From assembly GCF_014647795.1 (NCBI RefSeq), contig NZ_BMPW01000014.1, positions 124,001 through 188,000 on the forward strand: 64,000 nt of DNA, given 5' to 3'. Positions 18,071 to 26,528 of this stretch are shown here, in pieces. Each line of letters starts with the position of its first letter. The stretch's first letter is position 1. The notes beneath the pieces were generated by a model that was given only the letters and a program-made list of their open reading frames with translations, was not told the origin of the DNA and did no database searches. This stretch comes from Actinoplanes campanulatus (GTDB taxonomy: Bacteria; Actinomycetota; Actinomycetes; Mycobacteriales; Micromonosporaceae). The position numbers and the translations under genes were made by a program.

Positions 18071-18517
18071 TCAGCAGGCGATGCGGGTGCGGCCCGACTT
18101 GTTGCCCCACTTGCAGGTGTCGTGGGTCTTGCCGGCCTTGGTGCGCAGCGTGGCGGTGTCGCCGGTGTTGTTCCAGACGTAGTTTCCGGAGCCCCAGTAC
18201 AGGTGGGTCTTCGTGTTCGTGCCCTTGCCGGTGTGCAGGTAGACCTTGCCGCCGTTCGCGGCGATGGTGACGTTGCCGAAGGTGTACGTCTTGGACTTGT
18301 CGACGATCGACCAGCCGGACAGGTTGACGGCCTTGCCGCTCGTGTTGACGAGAGCGATCCACTCAGCATTGAGGGACGTGTTGGAGCGGGTGTCCTTGCC
18401 TGGGGAGTCGTACTGGGTGGAGTGGAACCGCAGGGCGGGCCCGGCGGCCTGGGCCGGAGTGGTGCTGACCAGGGTGGCGGCGACCGCGATGACGGCCCCC
18501 AGGATGGTACGGCGCAT
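18071..18517 (-). CDS. Secreted lamin-tail-domain protein
   Basis: A 148-residue protein with a signal peptide (MRRTILGAVIAVAATLVS, then an Ala-rich site). One lamin tail domain follows: EWIALVNTSGKAVNLSGWSI, then YTFGNVTIAANGGKVYLHTG and YVWNNTGDTATLRTKAG. Two Cys near the C-terminus could form a disulfide. Bacterial lamin-tail proteins are exported and often bind cell-surface partners; no enzymatic role is evident. The ATG at 18517 is chosen because GAGGAG lies upstream; the longer frame lacks support. Confidence 0.85.
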   Translation of the reverse strand: MRRTILGAVIAVAATLVSTTPAQAAGPALRFHSTQYDSPGKDTRSNTSLNAEWIALVNTSGKAVNLSGWSIVDKSKTYTFGNVTIAANGGKVYLHTGKGTNTKTHLYWGSGNYVWNNTGDTATLRTKAGKTHDTCKWGNKSGRTRIAC

Positions 18518-18595
18518 GAAAGGTGTATCTCCTCGTGTCCGAAACGGAAGACCGCATTCTCGCGCGCTCACCGGTGGACCGGCGACGGACGCCGG

Positions 18596-18654
18596 GTCCG
18601 CCGATCGACCACTTTTCCTCGCCGAAAGTCGGCTGGAACCGAGGATCGGCGGAC
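18596..18654. terminator. Inverted repeat after the rph gene
   Basis: GTCCGCCGATC (18596-18606) and its exact reverse complement GATCGGCGGAC (18644-18654) bracket a 37-base loop. It lies just beyond the stop of the rifampin phosphotransferase gene (minus strand, ends 18661) and upstream of the lamin-tail gene. A terminator for rph is the likely role; an upstream element of the lamin-tail gene is the alternative. Confidence 0.45.
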
Positions 18655-18660
18655 GCGGGG

Positions 18661-21165
18661 TCAGAGGATCTCGACGTAGCCGGCGGTTCCGTGGACGCGG
18701 ATGCGCTGACCGTCCTTGATCAGGGTGGTGGCGTTCTCCACACCGACGACCGCGGGCAGGCCGTACTCCCGGGCGATCACCGCGCCGTGGGTCATCAGGC
18801 CGCCGACCTCGGTGACCAGGCCGCTCACCGTGACGAAGGCGGGCGTCCAGCTCGGGTCGGTGAACGGGGTGACCAGGATGTCGCCGGGCGCCAGGTCGGC
18901 GTCGGCCAGGTCGTGCAGGACACGGGCCCGGCCCTCGACGGTTCCGGCCGAGACGGCCAGCCCGGCCAGCGCCCCGGGCGGCAGGTCGTCACGCCGGTAG
19001 ACGCCGGTGACGATCTCGCCGTCCGAGGTGAGGACCCGTGGCGGGGTGAGCGCCTGGTACGACCGGAACGCGTCCCGCCGGTCACGGATGAGACGGGCGT
19101 CGGCGTGCTTCGTCCGTACGATGTCGTGAAGTTCGTCAAGGTTGACGAAATAGATGTCGTCGACATTGACGAGAACTCCGGCATCGACCAGACGTCGAGC
19201 CTCCACCAGTAGCGCCAGTTTGTAGACGTAATAGCGGCTGACCAGGTGATACTTCGGGTATTCGCGGTAGCCGATGAAGGTGCGGACCCGGTCGATCATC
19301 CGTTTCGTCTCGGCGGCCTTCGCCTCCCCGTCCGGGAGTTCGCGCAGCCGGGCGAGCACCTCCCGCTCCTTGCGGGCGGCCTCCCGGAGACCCTGTTCGA
19401 CGCGGCGGGCGCGGGCGCCGGCCTCGGCGTTGCGGATGTTGCTGAGGATCATCGGCACGATCGCGAGGGGGTGTTCACTCCACCGCGGGCGCGTGATGTC
19501 GATCTCGCCGACGCAGCGCATGCCGTACTCGTCGAGAAAACCCTGGATCGCGGCGCGCGCCGGCTCCGGGAGCCGGTCCAGGAAGCCGTCGTCCCCGGCT
19601 CGCGACAAAAGATCGACGACTTCGGGGTACGGGCGGAGCGCGTCCGCGACGTCCAGGAGCGCCATCCCCATCTCCGAGGTGACGTTGCCCGGGGCGGACA
19701 GGCTGAGCGTGTCGGCGGCGCTCTTCTCCCCCAGCCAGGTCTCCAGGTTCTCGTTGAGCCACCAGGTGGCGTCCATCCCGGCCATGATCGCCTGCATGTT
19801 CCGGGGCTCGAAGAGGGTCCGCCGGATGCCCTGGATGTCGGCGATGACGAAGGCGATCAGCTCCGGCCCGGACAGCCCCGCGATGTCCCGTTTCAGCGCC
19901 GCCAGCTCGGCCTCCCGCAGCCGGATCAGGTCGGCGACGATCGCCGGGTCGGTCTCGATGGGTTCCGGCCGGTCCAGGCCCGGGGTGCGCGGGATCTCCG
20001 CCGGCGGCGGCGGGAGGAAGCCCTCCCGGTCGAGGACCGCCCGCAGGGCGTCGCCGATCAGCGGATCCGACCTGGTCAGCGCCTCGGCGAGGGCCGCACC
20101 GACGGCCGGGGACGCGAGCCGGCTGGTCACGTCGACGAACAGGCGGCCGCCCGCGTCGACCATCGGGCCGGGCGAGGTCAGCTTCCACACCGAGAGGCCG
20201 AGCGGGGCGATGGCCTCGGTCATCATCTGCTGGTGGCCGACCGAGACGTACACGTGATTGTCGGCGTCGGTGGTCACCGGGACGGGGAAGAGCGTGGTGA
20301 TCGGCCGGCTCTGCACGATCGCGAACCCGTCGGCGTCCAGGCACCACTCGATGTCCTGCGGAGCGCCGAAGTGGGCCTCGATCCGCCGGCCGAGGTCCGC
20401 GAGGCGCAGCGCCTCGTCGTCGGTGAGGACCGGCGGCGGCCCGGCCTCGCGATGGTCCGGGACGCCGGAGCCGTCGGCGATCACCCGGGCCGTGACCGCG
20501 CCGTCGCGTACCCGGTAGACGTCCGCGTTCACCTGGCCGGAGACGAGCGCCTCACCGAGGCCGGGGGCCGCGTCGATGGAGGTGACCTTCCGGTCGCCGC
20601 TGACCGGATCGGCGGTGAACATGATCCCGGCGGCCCGCGAGGCGACCATCTCCTGGACGACGACGGCCATCCGCACCGTACGGTGGTCGATGCCGTTGCG
20701 CAGCCGGTAGGCGACGGCCCGCTCGGCGAAGAGCGAGGCCCAGCAGCGGCGTACGTGGTCCGGCACCGCCCCGGCCGCGACGTTCAGGTAGGTGTCGTGC
20801 TGCCCGGCGAAGGATGCGGCCGCCGAGTCCTCGCCGGTCGCGCTGGACCGCACGGCGTAGGTGGTGTCCGCACGCGGCGGCAGGCTGAGTTCCGGTGGCA
20901 GCGGGACCGACTCGACGGCGTGGCGCAGCTCCGCGCTGAGCACGCGGATCGTCTCCCGGTCCTCCGGCGCGACCGTGGACAGCCGGTCCAGCAGGTCCCG
21001 GATCCCGGGGGCGATCAGGTCGTACGCCTCGGTGGTCACAACGAAGCCGGCCGGCACTCGGAGGCCGCCGATCCGGCCGAGTTCCCCGAGGTTCGCGCCC
21101 TTGCCCCCGGCGAGGGCGGTCGCCGTCCGGTCGATCTCCGTCAACGTCACGATATAGCGGCTCAC
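18661..21165 (-). CDS. rph: Rifampin phosphotransferase
   Basis: An 834-residue dikinase-like enzyme that inactivates rifamycins by transferring the beta-phosphate of ATP. Domains in order are the ATP-grasp region (GGKGANLGELGRIGGLRVP, YAVRSSATGEDSAAASFAGQ, GIMFTADPVSG), a central rifampin-binding domain with two long linkers, and a C-terminal swivelling phosphohistidine domain with catalytic His near residue 793 (GGLMTHGAVIAREYGLPAVVG). Layout and length match Rph (about 865 aa) better than PEP synthase, which has a C-terminal TIM barrel. GTG at 21165 aligns with family starts. A rifamycin-associated element lies 24 bases upstream. Confidence 0.9.
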   Translation of the reverse strand: MSRYIVTLTEIDRTATALAGGKGANLGELGRIGGLRVPAGFVVTTEAYDLIAPGIRDLLDRLSTVAPEDRETIRVLSAELRHAVESVPLPPELSLPPRADTTYAVRSSATGEDSAAASFAGQHDTYLNVAAGAVPDHVRRCWASLFAERAVAYRLRNGIDHRTVRMAVVVQEMVASRAAGIMFTADPVSGDRKVTSIDAAPGLGEALVSGQVNADVYRVRDGAVTARVIADGSGVPDHREAGPPPVLTDDEALRLADLGRRIEAHFGAPQDIEWCLDADGFAIVQSRPITTLFPVPVTTDADNHVYVSVGHQQMMTEAIAPLGLSVWKLTSPGPMVDAGGRLFVDVTSRLASPAVGAALAEALTRSDPLIGDALRAVLDREGFLPPPPAEIPRTPGLDRPEPIETDPAIVADLIRLREAELAALKRDIAGLSGPELIAFVIADIQGIRRTLFEPRNMQAIMAGMDATWWLNENLETWLGEKSAADTLSLSAPGNVTSEMGMALLDVADALRPYPEVVDLLSRAGDDGFLDRLPEPARAAIQGFLDEYGMRCVGEIDITRPRWSEHPLAIVPMILSNIRNAEAGARARRVEQGLREAARKEREVLARLRELPDGEAKAAETKRMIDRVRTFIGYREYPKYHLVSRYYVYKLALLVEARRLVDAGVLVNVDDIYFVNLDELHDIVRTKHADARLIRDRRDAFRSYQALTPPRVLTSDGEIVTGVYRRDDLPPGALAGLAVSAGTVEGRARVLHDLADADLAPGDILVTPFTDPSWTPAFVTVSGLVTEVGGLMTHGAVIAREYGLPAVVGVENATTLIKDGQRIRVHGTAGYVEIL

Positions 21166-21188
21166 CAGGCGATTCTGGCCGATCACCC

Positions 21189-21207
21189 GGGCCTTGCGGC
21201 AAGCCCC
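21189..21207 (-). promoter_or_regulatory. Rifamycin-associated element (RAE)
   Basis: The 19-bp inverted repeat GGGGCTTGCCGCAAGGCCC (minus strand) matches the published RAE as I recall it, apart from the symmetric centre base. RAEs lie upstream of rifamycin-resistance genes (rph, arr, rox, helR) and are required for their induction by rifamycin. It sits 24 bases before the rph GTG, so inducible resistance is expected. Confidence 0.85.
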
Positions 21208-21222
21208 CGTCGCAGAGATACG

Positions 21223-21642
21223 TTAGAGAGGGGAGGCGGCCCCCTCAGGACCGTCCCCGGGGATGCCGGGGGTCCAGGCGAAGGCGAGCGCGCCGCCGAT
21301 CAGGGTGAGCAGCAGGCCGATGACGAAGCCGCCCATGTTGGACGTGATCCACGAGGCGAGCGCGCCGACGACGCAGATCAGCGAGTAGAAGAGGCGCTGG
21401 GCCGGGTTGAACCAGAGCAGCAGCCCGCACAGGACGATCACGACCGGGATCAGGTAGCCGATGAAGCCCTGCATGCCGACGTGCAGGACGACACCGAGCG
21501 GGGCCCACACGGTGAACAGGATCTCGGTGCCGCCGAGCAGGACGAACAGGCCGGCCCAGAACGGGCGGGCGTGCCGCCACGCGCCCCAGGCCCGCCAGGC
21601 GCGGGCGCCTGGCGAGACCCGGGTGTCATCGAGGTCCGGCAT
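21223..21642 (-). CDS. DUF6114 family membrane protein
   Basis: A 139-residue protein with about four hydrophobic helices (FWAGLFVLLGGTEILFTVWA, VGMQGFIGYLIPVVIVLCGL, then two more) and a short polar N-terminus. The FWAGLF-LGGTEI and GYLIPVVIVLCGLLLWF pattern fits DUF6114, a family of unknown function in actinomycetes. It starts two bases after the stop of the DUF6230 gene, the usual pairing of these families. A role at the cell surface is inferred. Confidence 0.75.
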   Translation of the reverse strand: MPDLDDTRVSPGARAWRAWGAWRHARPFWAGLFVLLGGTEILFTVWAPLGVVLHVGMQGFIGYLIPVVIVLCGLLLWFNPAQRLFYSLICVVGALASWITSNMGGFVIGLLLTLIGGALAFAWTPGIPGDGPEGAASPL

Positions 21643-21644
21643 GC

Positions 21645-22247
21645 TCAGCAGCCGTCCGAGGTGAAGGCCATCCGCAGGTTGGGCAGGTAGAAGGTGGCCG
21701 CGGTGGTGGCGTAGTTGTTCTGCCGCAGGTTGGTGAGGGTCACCTCTTCGGCCTGCTGGCCGAAGACCCCGATCGCGCCCTTCCTACCGGGCACCCGGTC
21801 CAGGGTGCTGGCGTCCTGGCCGATGTCGATGGTCTTGAAGGTGGCGTTCGCGGTGATCACGTCGGAGTCTACGACGAGGGTGTCGGCGGTGACCTTGTCG
21901 GTGGGGCTCCCAGCGGTGATCTTGAGGTTGATGCCGCCGAGGGCGATGCTCTGGCACAGGCCGTCGAGCTCGGCGTCGCGGATGGCGGAGACGATGACGA
22001 GCACCTGGCCGCCGGTGTCACCCTCGTTGGGGCTGCCCGGCGCCATGTTGTCGATCTCGGCGTACTGGGCGAAGCCGTACCCGTGCAGTTTGGGCGAGGT
22101 GACGGTGAACGGCATGCCGGAGATGGAGAAGGAGGCCGCGAGCACCCCCTCGCCGGTGAGCAGGATCAGGCCGGCGGCGCCCGCGAGGCCGCCGAGCAGC
22201 ATCGCGGTGAACCGGCGCCAGCGGGTCCGGCCGTATGTGGAGGACAT
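21645..22247 (-). CDS. DUF6230 family secreted/membrane-anchored protein
   Basis: A 200-residue protein with one N-terminal hydrophobic anchor (FTAMLLGGLAGAAGLILLTG) after a basic segment, then an exported domain (SFSISGMPFTVTSPKLHGYG, later ITAGSPTDKVTADTLVVDSD). It fits DUF6230, sometimes annotated as cholesterol esterase without evidence. ATG at 22247 follows AGGGAG; a longer reading to 22295 has no RBS. It is cotranscribed with the DUF6114 gene, and a short GTTAC/GTAAC inverted repeat lies upstream. Confidence 0.75.
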   Translation of the reverse strand: MSSTYGRTRWRRFTAMLLGGLAGAAGLILLTGEGVLAASFSISGMPFTVTSPKLHGYGFAQYAEIDNMAPGSPNEGDTGGQVLVIVSAIRDAELDGLCQSIALGGINLKITAGSPTDKVTADTLVVDSDVITANATFKTIDIGQDASTLDRVPGRKGAIGVFGQQAEEVTLTNLRQNNYATTAATFYLPNLRMAFTSDGC

Positions 22248-22324
22248 GCATTCTCCCTGCGGAAAGACGCTGTGTGGGCACTGCGGATGCCGCACATTGG
22301 CGCTACTCGATGGATTTCGGCGAA

Positions 22325-22340
22325 GTTACGCCCCGGTAAC
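22325..22340. promoter_or_regulatory. Putative TetR operator upstream of the DUF6230 gene
   Basis: GTTAC-GCCCCG-GTAAC is a 16-bp inverted repeat between the DUF6230 start (22247) and the end of the TetR gene (22364), the only non-coding gap there. TetR-type sites often have such spaced arms. Binding by the neighbouring TetR protein is a guess from position. Confidence 0.35.
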
Positions 22341-22363
22341 CAGAGCCGTCAAGACGCATTCGG

Positions 22364-23095
22364 TCAGTGAAAAACCTCGTCGGTATCTGACGTGGCGCAC
22401 GGGGCCACCACCCGCTCCCCCACCGATGGCGCGGCCAGCTCGGCGGCGGCCCCGTCCCGGCCCAGGAACGGGGCCATCATGAAGTAGCCGAGCATCGGCA
22501 ACAGGCCGGGCAGGTCCGCGACCCGGCCGCCGGCGACGTGGCCGTAGATGGTCGCGTAGACGCCGCCGACCACGGTCTCGACCAGGCCGTCCGGGACCGG
22601 CGGGGCGTCGGCGAAGAAGTGGGCGAACCGGCCCAGCAACTCGGCCCGCTCATGGCGCGCCCGGGGGCCGGCCGCGTCGATCTCCACGATCGCCATGGTG
22701 GCGAACGCCGGGACGCTGGCCAGCACGTCGAGCAGCACTTTCAGGGCGGCGCGGGCCCCGGTGCGCCAGTCGCCGGCCGCCGCGTACGAGGAGTCCATGA
22801 GTGACAGCAGCACCGCGGTGCCGTGCCGGTACGTGTCGAGGAACGCGTCCTCCTTGCCGGCGAACAGCGCGTAGAACGCCGGCCTGGTCACCCCGGCCGC
22901 CGTGCAGATGTCGCTGACCCGCGCGTTCGCGTAGCCCTTCTCGGCGACCGTGTGCACGAGCGCGTCGTAGAGCCGCTCGCGCTGCCGGGCGGCCACCGCC
23001 TCGGGCGTCATGGACCGTGGACCACGCTTGATGGCCCGGGCCGGGTCACGTCCGGGCCGGGCGCCGGGAAGCGGGCTGACCACCGCATCGGTCAT
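22364..23095 (-). CDS. TetR family transcriptional regulator
   Basis: A 243-residue regulator. The HTH is in RERLYDALVHTVAEKGYANA, then SDICTAAGVTRPAFYALFAG. ATG at 23095 (MTDAVV) is preferred because a GGGGG run lies six bases upstream; an ATG at 23101 has no spacing. It stands between the DUF6230/DUF6114 genes and a divergent secreted-protein gene, and may regulate both sides. The C-terminal ligand domain is unassigned. Confidence 0.87.
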   Translation of the reverse strand: MTDAVVSPLPGARPGRDPARAIKRGPRSMTPEAVAARQRERLYDALVHTVAEKGYANARVSDICTAAGVTRPAFYALFAGKEDAFLDTYRHGTAVLLSLMDSSYAAAGDWRTGARAALKVLLDVLASVPAFATMAIVEIDAAGPRARHERAELLGRFAHFFADAPPVPDGLVETVVGGVYATIYGHVAGGRVADLPGLLPMLGYFMMAPFLGRDGAAAELAAPSVGERVVAPCATSDTDEVFH

Positions 23096-23237
23096 CGACA
23101 TCCCCCAATGTCTTGACATCGGATACCGCGCAGGTTTCTCATACCGAAAGGTACGGACCTCGATGGTCGCCTTCAATCCCCGGAACGCTGCGGAAACGGC
23201 CGGGCCACGTCCTTCGACGAAAAAGAAGGGTGGCGCC

Positions 23238-24140
23238 ATGCCCGCGTCACGGCTCACCTCCGTCCTCGCCTCGATCGCCGCCACGGTTCTGGTCCTCGGC
23301 GTCCCGGCCCCGGCACGCGCCGAGCCAGGCGGCGCGTACACCGGCCTCGGCGCGTGCCCGCTCACCGCCGCGACCATGAAGGATCCGGCGAACCTCCAGG
23401 TCGGATGCGTCCACTCGGTCACCAATGGCGGCAGCATCACGATCGGCTCCACCACGGTGGCCTTCGAGGACCCGATCACCGTCCAGTTCGGCATCTACTG
23501 GCCGGCGAGCGCACCGGTCCGCGAGTTCCCGGACGGCAGCGCCGCCAACGTCTACTCGACCGTCCCCGCGGCCGGCGGGAAGACCCTGATCGCCAGGCCG
23601 CTCCAGGTCACCCTGCCCGGCATCGCCAACCTGATCCCGGGCGTGACGAGCGTCTTCGCCCAGGTGGAGCCGGCCGGTCCGATCACCGAGTTCGTCCCGC
23701 TGGCCGCCGGCTCGAACACCCCGGTCTTCACGCTGCCGGTCAAGCTGCGCCTGCGCAACGCGCTCTTCGGCGGCCACTGCTACATCGGCTCGGAGACTGT
23801 CCCGATCCGGTTCCAGCCGACCACCGGCACCACCAGCCCGCCGGCGCCCAACGGGCCGGTCACCGGCGACCCGGGCACCCTGCACATCGTCCCCGACCCC
23901 AACGGCTTCCAGACCCTCGGCGCCGGCTTCACCGGCGCGACCCTGGTCGACAACGCGTACGCCGTACCGAAGGCGAACGGCTGCGGCCTCATCCCCGGAA
24001 GCCTCGACGCCATCATCAACCTGGCCTTCGGCCTGCCGTCGGCGGCCGGGAAGAACGCCGTCGTGTTCGGCGCCAACGACACGGCCCTCGCCATCTCCCC
24101 CACCTTGGACGACCTGACCCAGGCACTAGCCGCCTCCTGA
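23238..24140 (+). CDS. Secreted protein of unknown function
   Basis: A 300-residue protein with a Sec signal peptide (SRLTSVLASIAATVLVLGVP then ARA cleavage site). The mature part is rich in Gly, Pro, Thr and short beta-type stretches, with Cys pairs, for example GACPLTAATMKD and LQVGCVHSV. I do not recognise a family. Content such as FAQVEPAGPITEFVPL and IPGSLDAIINLAFGL suggests an actinobacterial exported protein. ATG at 23238 follows GAAGGG. It is divergent from the TetR gene and 19 bases upstream of another secreted-protein gene. Confidence 0.7.
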   Translation: MPASRLTSVLASIAATVLVLGVPAPARAEPGGAYTGLGACPLTAATMKDPANLQVGCVHSVTNGGSITIGSTTVAFEDPITVQFGIYWPASAPVREFPDGSAANVYSTVPAAGGKTLIARPLQVTLPGIANLIPGVTSVFAQVEPAGPITEFVPLAAGSNTPVFTLPVKLRLRNALFGGHCYIGSETVPIRFQPTTGTTSPPAPNGPVTGDPGTLHIVPDPNGFQTLGAGFTGATLVDNAYAVPKANGCGLIPGSLDAIINLAFGLPSAAGKNAVVFGANDTALAISPTLDDLTQALAAS

Positions 24141-24159
24141 TAGAGAAGGGTGCACCCCC

Positions 24160-24819
24160 ATGCACAGCAAGCGCATCACCGTCGCCGTCCTGACCGGCGC
24201 ACTCGTCCCCCTGCTGATCGGCGCCGCACCGGCGCTGGCCGACGACGGCACCGTGCTCACCGCCGGCGCCCCGGCCGGCACCGCGGTCGCCGTCGGTGAC
24301 ACCATCGCGTCCGGCCTCGCCACCGGCACCCAGGCGGTCTTCGCCACCGCCGCGGCCGGCGCGAACGGCATGAAGTGCAAGACCTCCAGCCTCAGCGCGG
24401 TGGTCAACGACAACCCCACCGCGCCCGGGGCGGCCGCCCTCGGCGCCACCCTCGGACTCGCCGACTGCACCGTCACCGGGGTGATCGGGGTCCTCGGCGT
24501 CAACAGCGTGGCGATCAACAACCAGCCCTACGCCACCACGGTCGCCAGCGACGGCACGGTCACGGTCAGCGGCACCGACACCGCGCCGATCTCCGCCACC
24601 CTCGTGCTGCGCACTCTGCTCGGCACGGTGACCTGCGTCTTCACGGCCGACAAGAACAGCATCACCGGTACGGCGGACAACGCCGACAACTCGATCAGCT
24701 TCACCGACCAGCAGTTCAACAAGTCCACCGGACCGGCCGCCTGCGTGGCGAACGGCTACTTCACCGCGAAGTACACCCCGGTCGTCGATTCGGCGGGGTC
24801 GCCGGTCTTCGTCAACTGA
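24160..24819 (+). CDS. Secreted protein of unknown function
   Basis: A 219-residue protein with a signal peptide (HSKRITVAVLTGALVPLLIG, then a PALA-type site). The mature domain is beta-rich and threonine-rich, with Cys in KCKTSSL, LADCTVTG, VTCVF and AACVAN that could form two disulfides. No family is recognised. ATG at 24160 follows GAGAAGGG (24143-24150). It lies 19 bases after the other secreted-protein gene, so the two are probably cotranscribed. Its 3' end overlaps the convergent TetR gene by 8 bases. Confidence 0.7.
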   Translation: MHSKRITVAVLTGALVPLLIGAAPALADDGTVLTAGAPAGTAVAVGDTIASGLATGTQAVFATAAAGANGMKCKTSSLSAVVNDNPTAPGAAALGATLGLADCTVTGVIGVLGVNSVAINNQPYATTVASDGTVTVSGTDTAPISATLVLRTLLGTVTCVFTADKNSITGTADNADNSISFTDQQFNKSTGPAACVANGYFTAKYTPVVDSAGSPVFVN

Positions 24820-25492
24820 CACCCGCCGGTAGTCGCCCCGGCGCCCGCTGGACGGTCGCGATCGCGCTTGCGATCCGGTCGTCCAGCGCGGCGCCCTGCT
24901 CCGTGTCGCCGGCCAGCCCGCCGAGGATCTCCCGGGCGAACCGGCTCGCGATCTCCTCCACCGACTGGCTGCCGTCCGGCTGATACCACGTCCACGCGTA
25001 GTTGCACATGCCGAAGATGTGGAACGCCGTCATCCGCGGGTCGCTGGTGTGCAGCACCCCCCGCCGGGCCCCGTCGGCCAGGATGTCCACCACGATCTGG
25101 GTGTAGCCGACCCGCTGCTGGCGGACGAAGTCGTTGAGCTCGCCCTCGAAGTAGCGGATCAGCTCCCGCAGGCAGGCCAGGCTCGCCGCCCGGTCGTCGC
25201 GGTGCGCCGCCAGCAGCGCGTAGATCATCGCCACGAGCCGGCCCACCGGGTCGTCCAGCTCGGCGAGAATGAACTCCGCCTCGGCGAACCGCCGGCCGAA
25301 ATACGCCTCGTGCAGCTCTCCGAGCAGCGCCTCTTTGCTGCGGAAGTGATGAACGATGGTGCCCTTGCTCAGACCCAGCTCGGCGGCGATGTCCCCGAGG
25401 CTGGTGTCGGCGTAACCACGTTGTGCCACGTGCTCGGCGAACACCCGCAGGATGGCGTCACGGGAGCTGGCGCGTGCGGGCCGGACGGTCAC
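24812..25492 (-). CDS. TetR family transcriptional regulator of the leucine-degradation operon
   Basis: A 226-residue regulator. The HTH reads RDAILRVFAEHVAQRGYADT, then IAAELGLSKGTIVHHFRSKE. It is divergent from the HMG-CoA lyase/carboxylase operon, and the 100-base gap between them contains an 18-bp palindrome typical of TetR operators. Repression of the operon, relieved by an acyl-CoA, is inferred; the ligand is not known. Confidence 0.87.
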   Translation of the reverse strand: MTVRPARASSRDAILRVFAEHVAQRGYADTSLGDIAAELGLSKGTIVHHFRSKEALLGELHEAYFGRRFAEAEFILAELDDPVGRLVAMIYALLAAHRDDRAASLACLRELIRYFEGELNDFVRQQRVGYTQIVVDILADGARRGVLHTSDPRMTAFHIFGMCNYAWTWYQPDGSQSVEEIASRFAREILGGLAGDTEQGAALDDRIASAIATVQRAPGRLPAGVS

Positions 25493-25536
25493 CCGCCCAC
25501 TATACGAAGATCCCTCCGGCGGCCGCTAGACGCTTG

Positions 25537-25563
25537 TTGACCGTACGTGCGGTCAGTTAAGGT
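25537..25563 (+). promoter_or_regulatory. Promoter with TetR operator for the HMG-CoA lyase operon
   Basis: TTGACC (25537-25542) serves as -35 and TAAGGT (25558-25563) as -10. Between and over them lies the 18-bp inverted repeat TGACCG-TACGTG-CGGTCA (25538-25555). A protein bound there would cover the promoter. The divergent TetR gene is the obvious candidate. AGGAGG precedes the GTG at 25593. Confidence 0.65.
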
Positions 25564-25592
25564 CCGAACGAGCAAACCCAGGAGGTATCGCC

Positions 25593-26528
25593 GTGACCGC
25601 TTACGGCGTCACACCGTTGTCCGGGCTGCCGGCCCGCGTCACGATCTGCGAGGTCGGGCCCCGCGACGGACTACAGAACGAGGCCCGCCCGCTGCCGGTC
25701 GAGGTCAAGGCCGAGTTCATCGAACGGCTCGTCGACGCCGGGCACACCGTGGTCGAGACGACCAGCTTCGTCCACCCGCGGTGGGTTCCGCAGCTCGCCG
25801 ACGCCGAGGAGCTGCTCGGCCGGCTGACGTTCGCCGACGGCGTCCGCTATCCGGTGCTGGTGCCCAACGAGCGCGGCCTGGACCGGGCGCTCGCTCTCGG
25901 GGTCCGCGACATCGCGGTGTTCGCCAGCGCCACCGAGACGTTCGCCCGGCGCAACCTGAACCGCACCGTCGACGAGTCGCTGACCATGTTCGCGCCGGTC
26001 GTCGAGCGTGCCCGTCGTGAGGACGTGCGCGTCCGCGCGTACCTCTCGATGTGTTTCGGTGATCCCTGGGAGGGTGAGGTGCCCGCCCAGCGGGTGGTCG
26101 ACGTGGCGAAACGCCTGATGGCGATGGGGTGCACCGAGCTCAGCCTGGGCGACACCATCGGCGTGGCCACCCCCGGCCGGGTCGCCGCGCTGCTCGGCGC
26201 GCTGACCTCCGCCGGCATCGGCATCGAGACCGTCGCGGTGCACTTCCACGACACGTACGGGCAGGCGCTCGCCAACACCCTGGCCGCCCTCCAGCACGGC
26301 GTCACGATCGTGGACGCGTCGGCGGGCGGGCTCGGCGGCTGCCCGTACGCCAAGAGCGCCACCGGCAACCTGGCCACCGAGGACCTGCTCTGGCAGCTCG
26401 CCGGGCTCGGCATCGAAACCGGCGTCGACCTGCGCAAACTGATCGACACGAGCGTCTGGATGGCGGAGCGGCTGGGCCGCCCCAGCCCATCACGAACCGT
26501 GACCGCCCTCGCTAAGGAGAACCGATGA
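25593..26528 (+). CDS. Hydroxymethylglutaryl-CoA lyase
   Basis: A 311-residue TIM-barrel lyase that splits HMG-CoA into acetoacetate and acetyl-CoA, the last step of leucine breakdown. Family motifs are [20 protein letters not shown] at the N-terminus, [20 protein letters not shown], and [20 protein letters not shown], which carries the G-G-C-P-Y/F-A loop Cys. Length is normal. GTG at 25593 follows AGGAGG. Its stop overlaps the next gene's start by 4 bases. Confidence 0.9.
   Translation: MTAYGVTPLSGLPARVTICEVGPRDGLQNEARPLPVEVKAEFIERLVDAGHTVVETTSFVHPRWVPQLADAEELLGRLTFADGVRYPVLVPNERGLDRALALGVRDIAVFASATETFARRNLNRTVDESLTMFAPVVERARREDVRVRAYLSMCFGDPWEGEVPAQRVVDVAKRLMAMGCTELSLGDTIGVATPGRVAALLGALTSAGIGIETVAVHFHDTYGQALANTLAALQHGVTIVDASAGGLGGCPYAKSATGNLATEDLLWQLAGLGIETGVDLRKLIDTSVWMAERLGRPSPSRTVTALAKENR

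Noticed and set aside
22364-23494. Longer N-terminus (376 aa) for the TetR protein
   Set aside because: The extra 130 residues are antisense to the secreted-protein gene and lack a TetR counterpart; GGGGG before ATG 23095 supports the shorter form.
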